DNA of 64,000 bases, from the NCBI RefSeq assembly GCF_000309385.1, contig NZ_JH976538.1:375332-439331 (forward strand). Direction: 5' to 3'. The translations under genes were made by a program, and so were the position numbers. Shown one piece after another: positions 6,724 through 15,716 of the stretch (positions are counted from its first letter, which is position 1; each line of letters begins with the position of its first letter). This DNA comes from Nodosilinea nodulosa PCC 7104 (lineage in GTDB: Bacteria > Cyanobacteriota > Cyanobacteriia > Phormidesmidales > Phormidesmidaceae). Below the pieces are notes generated by a model. The model was not told where the DNA came from. It did no database searches and saw only the letters and a program-made list of their open reading frames with translations.

Positions 6724-9519
6724 ATGCTAACCGACTCAGATATTCGTATTTGGTACCACCAGCAAGGGCTCAGTCCTGATGCCCAGCAGCGTATTGAGTC
6801 CATACGCAACAATCCCCCTGCCCGAGCGGTGCAGGGCGGACGCAAAAACGTCTCTGGCCGCTACCCCAGCAAAAAGATGGGTGTGACCATTCAGTTCGAG
6901 TCTCACCGAGTTGAGCTAGCCCGCATCATCCAGCTAGAGTTTGATGACGAAGTTTTGGAATACTACGACCAGCCCCATGGCGGGGTAGAGCTGAGCTACA
7001 AAGCTAGGAGCGGGAGGCCTTGTCGCGTCGTCAGCACCCCCGATCTCTTTGTGATTAGAGCCAACGAGGCTGGTTGGGAGGAGTGCAAACCGGCGGCCGA
7101 GTTAGAGAAGCTGGCGCAGACCCAACCAAACCGTTACTGTCGCGACGAATATGGAGTCTGGCGCTGCCCACCAGGTGAGGAGTACGCCGCCCGATATGGC
7201 CTAGCCTTCCGGGTCTGGTCAGACGCCGAGGTCTCTTGGGAATTTCAAGACAATATATTCTGGCTAGATGACTACCTGAGGTTTGACAGCCCAGCCATTG
7301 AGCCGGCCACTGTATCAGCTGTGCAAAACCTAGTCGAAGAGCGAAGAGGGCTCTCCCTAGCCGAATTACTAGAGGCCAACACTGGGGCTACCCCAGACGA
7401 CATTTACACCCTGATTGCTACCCGACAGATTTACGTTGATCTTTACAATGGCAGGCTTTCTAACCCTCACTCGGTCAAAGTCTTTCAAAGTGAGGCGATC
7501 GCCCTGGCCTACGTTCATGCCCAGCTGATTCAGTCTCCTACCTCCCCTGACGGGTTCCAGCGTATCAAAATCTCCATTGGCGTTAGGCTCAACTGGGATG
7601 GTGAAATTTGGGAGATTAGCAACACCGGAACTAACAAAACCTCGCTTCAGCGAGCTGATGGGCAGTTGGTCTCCCTCAATAACGAACAGCTCGATGCCCT
7701 GATTGATCGGGGGGACATCACCGCTGTCGATCAGGTAAGCCGCCATGACGAACTTGAAGCAGCCGTCAACGACATTCTGCTTCAGGCTAGCGCTAAAGCA
7801 ATGGAAGATGCCTACGAGCGTTACCAGGTTATTCAACCTTACCTAGAGGAATCTGCGCCTACGTGCCCTACGAGAACAATCAAGCGATGGCGCGATCGCT
7901 ATAGGGCAGCTGAGAGGGAATACGGCAATGGCCTCGTAGGGCTTATCCCCAACCGCCAATTACAGGGCAATCGAGTCCCTAAGATTAGCGCCGAAGTCCT
8001 GGCGTATATGGATTCCTACATCCAAAAGCACTACGAAACTATCAAGCAACAGAACGCCCACAGTATTTTCAAGACGTTTAAGACTGACTTTGCCGAAGAG
8101 CACCCTGACTGGGTATTTCCGTGCCGAGCTTCGTTTTATAGCGCGGTAAAGCGACGATCTGGAGCAGGGCAAACGCGATCGCGCCAGGGTAAGCGGGCCG
8201 CAATCCAAAAAGAGCCAATGTACTGGGAACTGACTGAGACCACCCCACGTCACGGCAGCCGCCCCTTTGAAATTGTCCATATTGACCATACTCCGATGGA
8301 TATTGAGCTACTCAGCTCCTTGGAGTCACTGAGCCTATGCAATATCAGCGTTGACAAACTGAGCAAGCCCCATGAACTCGCTAACCAAGCTTGGCTCACA
8401 CTGATGATCGACGCTTACAGTCGTCGCATTCTGGCAGCCTACGTGACCTATGAGTCGCCTAGCTACCGCACCTGCATGATGGTTATGCGCATCTGCGTAA
8501 GTCGTTTCAAGCGTCTACCCCAAAACATAGTCGTGGACAATGGCTCAGAATTTCACAGCATTCATTTCAATAACCTAGCTGCTTTCTACCAGATCACCCT
8601 CAAATACCGCCCTCCGGCTTTTGCCCGCTCTGGCACCTTGGTCGAACGGATGTTTGGCACTAATAACCAGGAGTTTTTGTACAACCTTCAGGGCAATACC
8701 CAAGGGAGGAAAAATCGGCAAACCACTAAAACCGTTGACCCTAAGCGAAATGCCTTGTGGAACTTGCCTGACCTCTACAAATTCCTTTGCGTCTGGTTGT
8801 ACGAAGTCTACGACAGAGAAAAGCACCCAGCACTGGATCAGAGCCCTTGTGATGCCTATACCAGTGGTCTGGCGATCGGTGGACAGCGTGAACATCGTCG
8901 CATTGAGTTTAACGAGAATTTCAAAATTCTTACTCTAGCTGCCCCAAAACCAGGCACACGTAAAATTCAGCCTACCAGAGGAATCAAAATTTTCAATATT
9001 TGGTACTGGAATGATATTTTCCGTGATCCCATGCTAGAAAAACAAAAAGTCGAGGTGCGGTACGATCCTTTCAACATCGGAATTGCTTACGCATACGTAC
9101 GAAATCAATGGGTTCAATGCACTTCTAGCTACTTTTCTGTTTTCAATAGCCGCACGGAAAAAGAAGTCCAATTAGCTAGCGAGGAAGTCAAAAAGCGAAA
9201 AAAACAGAGTAAAGAAAATACAGATATCTCTGACAGGGATATTGCTCAGTTTTTGAAAGATGTGGATAAACACGAAACCTTACTTAAGCAACGCCTCAAA
9301 GCGCTTGATAATCAAACTGTCCTCCAGGTAATTGAGGGTGGTCTTTCTGGAACCTTGTCTATACAACCTATCCAGGCTCTTGGTCCTGAAGAACTCCGTC
9401 TCACTGAGTTGTCAGATATGGAGCTACCAGGTATGAGACCAAAGAATTCACAAAATTTTTCAATAGTAGAGCCATGTATTGAAGACGAAGAAGAATTTGA
9501 AGATTATGGAGAATACTAA
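6724..9519 (+). CDS. tnsAB: Tn7-like TnsA-TnsB fusion transposase
   Basis: 931 residues from the ATG at 6724; the in-frame TTG at 6697 has no better ribosome site. The N-terminal ~190 residues are a TnsA-type PD-(D/E)XK endonuclease: QFESHRVEL (E59), TPDLFVI (D107) and WEECK (K122). The rest is TnsB: helix-turn-helix segments, then an rve-fold DDE core with HIDHTPMD (D521), VVDNGSEF (D605) and LVERMFG (E641), then a charged C-terminal tail that in this family contacts TnsC. TnsA cuts the 5' ends and TnsB cuts and joins the 3' ends, so a fusion carrying both active sites predicts cut-and-paste movement. Such fusions are known in cyanobacterial Tn7-like elements, including type I-B CRISPR-associated transposons. 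The stop overlaps the tnsC start by one base. Confidence 0.92.
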   Translation: MLTDSDIRIWYHQQGLSPDAQQRIESIRNNPPARAVQGGRKNVSGRYPSKKMGVTIQFESHRVELARIIQLEFDDEVLEYYDQPHGGVELSYKARSGRPCRVVSTPDLFVIRANEAGWEECKPAAELEKLAQTQPNRYCRDEYGVWRCPPGEEYAARYGLAFRVWSDAEVSWEFQDNIFWLDDYLRFDSPAIEPATVSAVQNLVEERRGLSLAELLEANTGATPDDIYTLIATRQIYVDLYNGRLSNPHSVKVFQSEAIALAYVHAQLIQSPTSPDGFQRIKISIGVRLNWDGEIWEISNTGTNKTSLQRADGQLVSLNNEQLDALIDRGDITAVDQVSRHDELEAAVNDILLQASAKAMEDAYERYQVIQPYLEESAPTCPTRTIKRWRDRYRAAEREYGNGLVGLIPNRQLQGNRVPKISAEVLAYMDSYIQKHYETIKQQNAHSIFKTFKTDFAEEHPDWVFPCRASFYSAVKRRSGAGQTRSRQGKRAAIQKEPMYWELTETTPRHGSRPFEIVHIDHTPMDIELLSSLESLSLCNISVDKLSKPHELANQAWLTLMIDAYSRRILAAYVTYESPSYRTCMMVMRICVSRFKRLPQNIVVDNGSEFHSIHFNNLAAFYQITLKYRPPAFARSGTLVERMFGTNNQEFLYNLQGNTQGRKNRQTTKTVDPKRNALWNLPDLYKFLCVWLYEVYDREKHPALDQSPCDAYTSGLAIGGQREHRRIEFNENFKILTLAAPKPGTRKIQPTRGIKIFNIWYWNDIFRDPMLEKQKVEVRYDPFNIGIAYAYVRNQWVQCTSSYFSVFNSRTEKEVQLASEEVKKRKKQSKENTDISDRDIAQFLKDVDKHETLLKQRLKALDNQTVLQVIEGGLSGTLSIQPIQALGPEELRLTELSDMELPGMRPKNSQNFSIVEPCIEDEEEFEDYGEY

Positions 9520-10658
9520 TGACCGAAAAGAGCTACTTTCCAGAAAGGCTCCTAGAATCTTCAATCAAGGAACGTATTGACTACTTTAGAAACTTCACTG
9601 TAGCCCATCCTCTTTTGATTAAAGTCGCAGACAGATTGGTAGCAGCTTTAACGGACCCTGACGAATCAACAGTTATTTTTCTTTTTGGCCCATCTGGAGT
9701 CGGCAAAACAACCCTTCTCCTAAGAACAATTGAAAAGTTGATCGACCAATTCATGAAGGAGTATGAAGAGAATAAAGGAAGGGTTCTTTTCGCAGGTTTT
9801 GAGGCTCCTACACCAGATCTCCGGAATTTTAGTTGGAAGGACTTTTATATACGAGCACTCAAAGCGCTAGATGATCCCCTAGTTGATATTGAGGACCACT
9901 TAGTAGCACGCACATATCTTCATTCATCTACCAAGGCAGCGCTTCGCCTTCTGCTTGAAAGAAACTTAAAATACCGTCAACCAAAGCTTTTTTATATAGA
10001 TGAAGCTCAGAATTTGGGAAGAGTTTCTACATCAAAGCATTTGAAGGATCAGTCAGAGTGTATCAAGTCAATTTCCAATTTAGGCCAGGTTCCTATTCTT
10101 CTGGTTGGTACTTATGAGCTTTTGCCTTTACAGGCCCTTAGTGGTCAACTCTGCCGTCGTAGCACAGAAATTCATTATCCTCGCTATCGCTTGGATAGTG
10201 CTAGTGATGTGAAGGCATTCAAAAATGTACTGTACAAATTTCAAAGGCATTTACCCTTGGAAGAAGAGCCAGATCTCATGGGTCACTGGGATTTTTGCTA
10301 TGAGCGAAGCTTAGGATGCATTGGCATACTGAAAACTTGGCTTTTGAAAGCTCTGAAGGAAACATTACGTGGTAACAAAGATACATCTACCATCCAGCTG
10401 ACTGACCTAGAGAAACATGCATTCTCCCTAAACGCTTGCTCTACTATGTTTCGCGAGATTTGTCAGGGAGAGAAAGCTCTACAAGATACCATCACCCGAG
10501 ACTACTTCCGCATAGAGCTAGGACTTGAGCCAATCATCAGTATAGAACCTGATGTAAACAGTAATAAATCACCTGTAGCACAGCCCTCTCAACCAAGACG
10601 GGTAGGAGAGCCTAATCCTGAACGGCGGAAAGTTGGTGATGACAAAAATGCCAGCTAG
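9519..10658 (+). CDS. tnsC: TnsC-like AAA+ transposition regulator
   Basis: 379 residues. Walker A is GPSGVGKTT (residues 57-65), Walker B is LFYIDEAQN (D161, E162), and a sensor-1-like segment PILLVGTYELL follows. TnsC is the ATPase that links target recognition (TniQ/TnsD) to the TnsAB transposase, as ATP-bound filaments or rings on DNA. The ATG overlaps the tnsAB stop (TAATG), so translation is coupled. The 3' part of tnsAB and this gene are more AT-rich than the genes around the element, a mild sign of foreign origin. The last ~60 residues are polar and low-complexity. Confidence 0.9.
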   Translation: MTEKSYFPERLLESSIKERIDYFRNFTVAHPLLIKVADRLVAALTDPDESTVIFLFGPSGVGKTTLLLRTIEKLIDQFMKEYEENKGRVLFAGFEAPTPDLRNFSWKDFYIRALKALDDPLVDIEDHLVARTYLHSSTKAALRLLLERNLKYRQPKLFYIDEAQNLGRVSTSKHLKDQSECIKSISNLGQVPILLVGTYELLPLQALSGQLCRRSTEIHYPRYRLDSASDVKAFKNVLYKFQRHLPLEEEPDLMGHWDFCYERSLGCIGILKTWLLKALKETLRGNKDTSTIQLTDLEKHAFSLNACSTMFREICQGEKALQDTITRDYFRIELGLEPIISIEPDVNSNKSPVAQPSQPRRVGEPNPERRKVGDDKNAS

Positions 10659-10711
10659 AACATTCTGTTCAACCCTAGTCAGTAACGGATTGACTCTACC
10701 TAGATCCAACA

Positions 10712-11509
10712 ATGCAGAAGCTTGATGTTCCAGGACCGAGTAAGCTCTTTTCGCTGAAGCCAGAAGGCATGGGCACCCCGCATTGTGAAAGCCTTGCTAG
10801 TTATGCCATGCGCCTAGCAGAAGCCCACTGCCTTGATGTAGGCGCTTTGATCTATCGGTTCATTCATCCTTTAACTGGGTCTGCATGGAAAGATTCTCGT
10901 TCTCAAAGAAGTGTCTACAGAATAGACAGAGCTGATCTAGGTAGTCTTACTCCTGCCCACGTTCACATTGGTAAGTGGCTTGACATGTCGAATGAAACCC
11001 AAGCCACTGTATCTGCACTAGCGGAGTTAACTAAGCGCCCAGATCTCCACCTGCTTACGACGCTTCCTCTGAAAGGATACGTAAAGAAGGATTCGGTCTT
11101 ACGCTTTCAGCGTGCCTGGTGTCCTGTCTGTCACCAGGAGCAGAGGATTTCCGGGCAGCCAGTCCATGACTTACTGATTTGGTCTTTCCTTGACGTCTAT
11201 GTGTGCCGCCGCCATGGACGGCGGTTGCGAACATCCTGCTACTGGTGCAGTTCTAAACAACCAATTCTTAGATTTTGGTCTCAGCCTGGTCAATGTGGAA
11301 GGTGCGGCATAGAGTTCGACACAGAGGATACGCGCTCTTACGGCCCAACCTTCGAGGAAGCTTGGAAAGCTGACGTCATAGGCGATCTGCTTTCCAAGTG
11401 GAACAAACTTGAACCCGGCAAACGAAAGAGACCTCCAACCCTTGAGAGAGTGCTGACCTCTAGCTATAGCACAGGGGATATAATGGAGAGTTTGCTTCCT
11501 CAACAGTGA
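10712..11509 (+). CDS. tniQ: TniQ/TnsD-type target selector, short form
   Basis: 265 residues. The N-terminus PEGMGTPHCESLASYAMRLAEAH is the TniQ family hallmark. Two zinc-binding clusters follow: WCPVCHQEQ with VCRRHGRRL, then SCYWCSS with QCGRCG. TniQ proteins couple TnsC to the target, either by binding DNA directly (long TnsD forms) or through a CRISPR effector (short forms). At 265 residues this is a short form without the long C-terminal DNA-binding region of TnsD. No Cas gene or CRISPR array is visible within the element, so how it finds its target is open. It starts 54 bp after tnsC on the same strand. Confidence 0.85.
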   Translation: MQKLDVPGPSKLFSLKPEGMGTPHCESLASYAMRLAEAHCLDVGALIYRFIHPLTGSAWKDSRSQRSVYRIDRADLGSLTPAHVHIGKWLDMSNETQATVSALAELTKRPDLHLLTTLPLKGYVKKDSVLRFQRAWCPVCHQEQRISGQPVHDLLIWSFLDVYVCRRHGRRLRTSCYWCSSKQPILRFWSQPGQCGRCGIEFDTEDTRSYGPTFEEAWKADVIGDLLSKWNKLEPGKRKRPPTLERVLTSSYSTGDIMESLLPQQ

Positions 11510-11522
11510 TGATGGAACTTTG

Positions 11523-11588
11523 TCTAGCATATTTTGTCTGCGTACCTTTTCTAGCATATTTTGTCCGTTTTGGACAAAATATGCTAGA
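11523..11588. repeat. Three copies of a 16-bp repeat after tniQ, two forming a long hairpin
   Basis: TCTAGCATATTTTGTC occurs exactly at 11523-11538 and 11550-11565, and its exact inverse at 11573-11588. The last two form a perfect stem of at least 18 bp (11549-11566 with 11572-11589) around a 5-base loop, 40 bp after the tniQ stop. The arrangement could be TnsB-binding end repeats, an operator, or a terminator without a T-run. A one-mismatch match to the core (GACAAAGTATG) lies at 6551-6561 on the other side of the tns genes. Confidence 0.7.
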
Positions 11589-12073
11589 AAGCACAATCTG
11601 TCGTCAGATTGGTCGACGCCGGAATAGTTGCGTACTATGCAAATTATCTGATGCCTGAAGCCCTTTCTGGAAGGCAGTTTCAGAGGCAATGCTTTTTCGC
11701 CGGACTAGATTTGGACTAAATCTCCAAACCTTCTCAAGACTTCCGTGGTGCATCTTGCAGTGCCAGGCCGAACCTTAAGGCTGAATGCCGTTTATAGGGT
11801 GAGCGCTATGGCTTCTGACATAGATCCGCCAGGCCTTTGCGGAATGGCTCCTTGCAATAGAGCAAATTAGACCCGTGGCATAAAGCAGGCCATCGCCTTA
11901 CCCCAAGGGTAGTCGATGTACTGCGACTTGGCTCATGGGGCTACAAAGCAGCTCCTGGTAGATTGTCTTATCAGCAATCCACTCGTTATCACTGTAAGAC
12001 CTAAAAAGAGGCTGATAAGTCTCGTTTTAAGGTTTACTAGTGACTTGACATAGTTCTATTGCACAAAAAGGCG

Positions 12074-12117
12074 TGAGTAGGGGGAGGCGCGATCGCGATC
12101 GCGCCTCCCCCTACTCA
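12074..12117. repeat. Perfect 44-bp palindrome centred on overlapping HIP1 octamers
   Basis: Bases 12074-12095 are the exact reverse complement of 12096-12117, with no loop. The outer part is G-rich then C-rich; the centre holds GCGATCGCGATCGC, two overlapping HIP1 octamers. It would extrude a very stable cruciform or RNA hairpin. Confidence 0.9.
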
Positions 12118-12147
12118 GATCAGATCCGCTGCCTAGAAAATATACTC

Positions 12148-12177
12148 TTGATATAAGTCTTTTAAGTCTTATATCAA
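12148..12177. repeat. AT-rich hairpin, 10-bp perfect arms
   Basis: Arms TTGATATAAG (12148-12157) and CTTATATCAA (12168-12177) enclose a 10-base loop, 31 bp after the 44-bp palindrome. Role unknown. Confidence 0.7.
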
Positions 12178-13130
12178 TACTTAGATTTGAATAGATGGGT
12201 CTTACCATGAGATCAAGGTGATCGGCATCTCAGAGCTGGCGGAAAATTTAGCCTTGGTCTAGGTGGGTGATCCCAGATGTCGAAAGCTCGTACTCGAAGA
12301 CTGAAATACACTTGCCGTTCTAACTTCCCACCTCCCTGACTCCCCTGCTCCCTCGCGACTGGCAATAGTCCCCATACTTGTGCCGCAGTCTACTAGGTGC
12401 CCTAGTTTCTCCCCACCACAGAACCTATGAACAAAGTGCGCGCTAAGGAACGTTGAATATCCCCGTCTTTTTCCCAAGATCCCTAGGGATTTCGCGCCAG
12501 ATCTTGCCGACCTTCTAGGTGTTTATGCATAGACAGAAGATCAACTGACTCAATCCTTAACAAAAATTATTTGCGATAGATTTGAATTATGAGTAGGCCA
12601 GATCTGGAAGGCTATAATAAGTAAAATAATGGGTGGACTAGCAGTGGTCTAAAGACCTTTTATACACCCTTTTACATTAGTGCTCGGCTCCCTTGGGTTG
12701 AACGCTAGGTTCACAGAGGCAATTGGCTTATAAAAGCTGCTGCACCAAATTCGAGCGATTTAATGCCATGAATCAGCTTAAATTGACTTTGAAATGATTA
12801 AATTGAGCGTTGTGCTTAGACAACAGCAGCGATTTTTATGGGTCTAGGTAGGTAATAGGCTGGGGAGTTTTTTGCTCCAACGCATCGAGCCTAATCCTAT
12901 GTCATTGCCTCCGCGTTAAGTCAGACAAAATAGATGTCAGCCTGCTAGGGTGGGTTGCCTTTCTTTGCCCATTCTTTCTATTGACCAGTCGTTTGCGGCC
13001 GCAGGAAAACGTTTGGCGACGTATATAGGCCTGGCTGAAGAATCGACTGGCCAAATGACTCTGATTTTCCAATTTATAGGTGCGATCGCGCCGCCGGGCC
13101 GCATTCATATCCCTTCACCTCTCCGTCGCC

Positions 13131-15134
13131 ATGACTACCCCAACCCTCCTTCACACCGCGATCGCAAGTCTTGCCAGCCCTGTGCTTCACCGCACCCTGC
13201 CGTCTCTGCTAGATGGAGCCTATGGCCCAGTTACTCCCAACGATCGCGCCCTCAGCCAGTGGCGCAAAGGCCAGTGGCAATCTCTATCGACCGACGCCTT
13301 TCGCCGCACTGTGGAGGAGTTGGCCCTGGGGCTAGAGGCCTTTGGCCTGCACCGGGGCGATCGCGTTGCCCTGATGATGCACAGCGATATGGGGTTTGCG
13401 ATCGCCGATCTTGGCACCCTGCTGGCCGGTTTCGTCAACGTTCCCATCGACCTGACCCAGACCATTGAGAATATTTTGTTTATTCTCCAGGAGGTCGAAG
13501 CGCCCCTGCTGGTGGTATCTAACCTAGATCTGCTCGGTCAGATTCGGCCCTACCTGTGGGAAGTGCCCACCCTAAAAACCGTCATCGTCGCCGAGGTGCC
13601 GGAGGATTGGCAGGCCGATCAGCCCCTGAAAAGTGAAGCCTCAGCCTCAGACATAGCTCTACCACTACCGGCCCCAGAGGCCTGCTTGCAAATTCCCCAT
13701 CTGCTCTGTGAGGTTCAGTCTCAGCCGCTGTGCCCGCCCGTGCCCATGCCCCAGGCGCTGCGGGTGTGCTCGCTGGCTGAGGTGAGCCGTTGGGGGCACC
13801 AGCGCTGGACGGCTGAGGCCGCTCAGGCTTTGGGGGATGCGATCGCCCCCTCGGACCTGGCCACCATCATCTACATTGCCAGCGCAACCAAGCGGCCCAA
13901 GGGGGTTATGCTCAGCCACGAAGCCATCTCCGCCAACGTGCTGGCCGCCTTTTCTAGCTATCCCAACCTCAGGGCCGGTCCCGAGGAGGTGGCCCTGCTG
14001 TTTTTGCCCCTCACCCACATCTTTGCCCGCGTGTTTTTGTACGGGCACCTGGCCTGGGGCCACAGCATTTACTTTTCTGACCCCAACCACCTGGTCAAAC
14101 ATCTGCGGCGCGTCAGACCTACCTTTTTAATTACGGTGCCCCGCCTGCTCGAAAAAGTGCGCGATCGCATCCTTGATCAAGCTCACCACCTCAGCCGCTT
14201 CGATCGGCGGGTGCTGCTGTGGGCCGTCAAACTCACCACCCGGTTCGACCCCAGCCAGCCGCCCCAGGGCCTCTACCGACTCCAGCTACAGCTGGCCGAA
14301 CGGCTGGTATATCCCAAATGGCGCGAGGTATTTGGCGGCCGGCTCAAAGCCTGCATCTGCGGTGGGGCAGCCCTCTCCGGCGATCTGGTGCAGTTTTTCT
14401 CCGCCGCAGGGGTGCCCGTCTACCAGGGCTACGGCCTCACCGAAACCAGTGGCGTGCTCACCTACACCCGCGAGGGCCACAACCGCCCCGGCACCGTTGG
14501 CCTCCCCATTCCCGACGTAGAAATTGCCCTCGCCCCCGACCGGGAAATTCTGGTCCGCGCCCCCTTCTTAATGCAGGGCTACTACCATGACCCCGCCGCC
14601 ACCAGCGCTGTTCTCACCCCCGACCGCTGGCTGCGCACGGGCGATTTGGGTCAGGTTGACCCCGATGGCTTTCTCACCATTACCGGCGTAAAGAAACCTC
14701 TGTTCAAACTCTGCACCGGCAAATACGTCTCCCCCCGCCCCCTTGAGGAAGAACTCACCGCCTCCCCCCTAGTCGCCCAGGCCATCACCGTCGGAGCCAA
14801 TCGCAAGTTCTGCGCCATGGTAATCGTCCCTGATTTAGCTGCCCTCTGCCACCAGGCCCAGGTGCGGGAACTCGACACTACCCAGCCCGATTGGTGGCGC
14901 CATCCTCGGATTACCGCCCTCTACCAAAGCCTGATCGACAGCGCTAATTGCCACCTGCCCTACTGGGCTACCGTGCGGAAGTTTGCTCTGATTGCCGCCG
15001 AACAGCTTGAGAGCGAGGGATTGGCGAAAGCCGTTGAGGGGCTGTATGGCGATGGGGGCGGTCGAGGGGATAGGGGAGATGGGGGAGATGGGGAGGTTTG
15101 TCCGGTTTATGCGCGATCGCTGATGCGGTACTAA
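13131..15134 (+). CDS. Acyl-CoA ligase (FadD-like AMP-binding enzyme), divergent motifs
   Basis: 667 residues from the ATG at 13131; longer in-frame starts run into upstream non-coding sequence. It is an AMP-forming ligase fold that would activate fatty acids to acyl-CoA. Clear motifs are GYGLTETSG and LRTGDLGQVDPDGFLTITG, followed by a long-chain-type KPLFKLCTGKYVSPRPLEEEL. Two motifs are unusual. The ATP-binding loop, normally TSGTTGxPKG, reads ASATKRPKG (residues 250-258). The C-terminal region that should carry the adenylation lysine (TLKLKR-like) is missing and is replaced by a glycine/aspartate tail encoded by GGGGAGAT repeats. It is first in line with the beta-oxidation genes, so it is probably the entry enzyme, but full adenylation activity is uncertain. 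Confidence 0.82.
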   Translation: MTTPTLLHTAIASLASPVLHRTLPSLLDGAYGPVTPNDRALSQWRKGQWQSLSTDAFRRTVEELALGLEAFGLHRGDRVALMMHSDMGFAIADLGTLLAGFVNVPIDLTQTIENILFILQEVEAPLLVVSNLDLLGQIRPYLWEVPTLKTVIVAEVPEDWQADQPLKSEASASDIALPLPAPEACLQIPHLLCEVQSQPLCPPVPMPQALRVCSLAEVSRWGHQRWTAEAAQALGDAIAPSDLATIIYIASATKRPKGVMLSHEAISANVLAAFSSYPNLRAGPEEVALLFLPLTHIFARVFLYGHLAWGHSIYFSDPNHLVKHLRRVRPTFLITVPRLLEKVRDRILDQAHHLSRFDRRVLLWAVKLTTRFDPSQPPQGLYRLQLQLAERLVYPKWREVFGGRLKACICGGAALSGDLVQFFSAAGVPVYQGYGLTETSGVLTYTREGHNRPGTVGLPIPDVEIALAPDREILVRAPFLMQGYYHDPAATSAVLTPDRWLRTGDLGQVDPDGFLTITGVKKPLFKLCTGKYVSPRPLEEELTASPLVAQAITVGANRKFCAMVIVPDLAALCHQAQVRELDTTQPDWWRHPRITALYQSLIDSANCHLPYWATVRKFALIAAEQLESEGLAKAVEGLYGDGGGRGDRGDGGDGEVCPVYARSLMRY

Positions 15135-15202
15135 GGCAAGGTTTGAGTTTTGAATTTTGAGTTTTAAGTTAGGAGGTTGTTTCCCAAGGTTTGAATTTTG
15201 AG

Positions 15203-15550
15203 TTAGGAGGTTGTTTTAGTGGTTTTGACGATTGCAGTAAGGATACGTATTAGTTCGTCAATTTGGCTTAGCTCTGTGCTCAGGTCGAGGTTCACCAGAT
15301 CGGATTCTTTTAGAAGACGCAGCCAATACTTTGTTTCTCTGGCTTCCTTAGACGCGATCGCCATTTTCGATAAAAAGTCTCTGCGACTCTGAGCTGCCGT
15401 TGCCTCCTCAACATTAGCGCCAATGCTAGTACCGCTCCGCAGCAGTTGCTTAGAAATCACAAACTCTCTCTGCGCCTGCAATTGCTTATAGAGCCTAATA
15501 ACCCTCAACGCAAACTCAAAACTCTTCCTCTGAACAATACTCTCAGCCAT
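15203..15550 (-). CDS. Four-helix-bundle protein (S23/IVS type)
   Basis: 115 residues. The pattern of a basic start, then FALRVIRLYKQL, LLRSGTSIGANVEEA, AQSRRDFLSKMAIASKEARETKYWLRLL and LIRILTAIVKT is the four-helix-bundle family first found as proteins encoded by 23S rRNA intervening sequences, and widespread as free-standing genes in cyanobacteria. The family forms small helical oligomers; function is unclear. It lies opposite in strand to the fad genes, between the ligase and the bifunctional enzyme. It is flanked on both sides by AT-rich repeats (TTTGAATTTTGAG on the left, ATTCAAAACTAAA on the right) that are roughly inverted copies. That suggests a mobile cassette, which is inference. 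Confidence 0.88.
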   Translation of the reverse strand: MAESIVQRKSFEFALRVIRLYKQLQAQREFVISKQLLRSGTSIGANVEEATAAQSRRDFLSKMAIASKEARETKYWLRLLKESDLVNLDLSTELSQIDELIRILTAIVKTTKTTS

Positions 15551-15716
15551 TCCCCCACTCCATACTCAAATTCTAAAATTCCCAACTCTCCCCAATTCCC
15601 AACTAAAAACTAAGAACTCAAAACTCCCCTCCCCTTCTTCCCCAATTCAAAACTAAACACTAAAAATTCAAAACTAAACTCCCCCACTCCCAACTACACC
15701 CCACAAGGAGCCAGCT
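15551..15716. repeat. Low-complexity AT-rich and C-rich spacer
   Basis: Repeated units such as CAAAACTAAA, AATTCAAAACTAAAC and CTCCCC fill the gap. Together with the T-rich repeats at 15142-15220 they bracket the four-helix-bundle gene as imperfect inverted repeats. Confidence 0.6.

Larger units (their letters stand above)
11589..13130. other. 1.5-kb gene-free region with strong dyads
   Basis: I see no convincing gene. It contains separated arms CTTATCAGC/GCTGATAAG (11967-11975 and 12011-12019), the 44-bp palindrome at 12074-12117, the hairpin at 12148-12177, C-rich short repeats near 12325-12355, a GGTCT-AA-AGACC dyad near 12647, and GACAAAATA at 12924-12932. It may be the non-coding interior or far end of the Tn7-like element, or decayed sequence before the fad cluster. 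Confidence 0.6.

Noticed and set aside
6724-11509. Type V-K CRISPR-associated transposon
   Set aside because: V-K elements have no TnsA and carry cas12k; this TnsB is fused to an intact TnsA domain and no cas12k is present.
11171-11689. 172-codon minus-strand frame across the tniQ end
   Set aside because: It is antisense to tniQ and crosses the repeat hairpin; no family pattern.
12259-12477. 72-codon minus-strand open frame in the gene-free region
   Set aside because: It runs through C-rich tandem repeat, has no ribosome site and resembles nothing.
12950-13468. 172-codon plus-strand frame ahead of fadD
   Set aside because: It overlaps the fadD coding sequence in another frame and is Arg/Pro-rich, typical of a shadow frame in GC-rich DNA.
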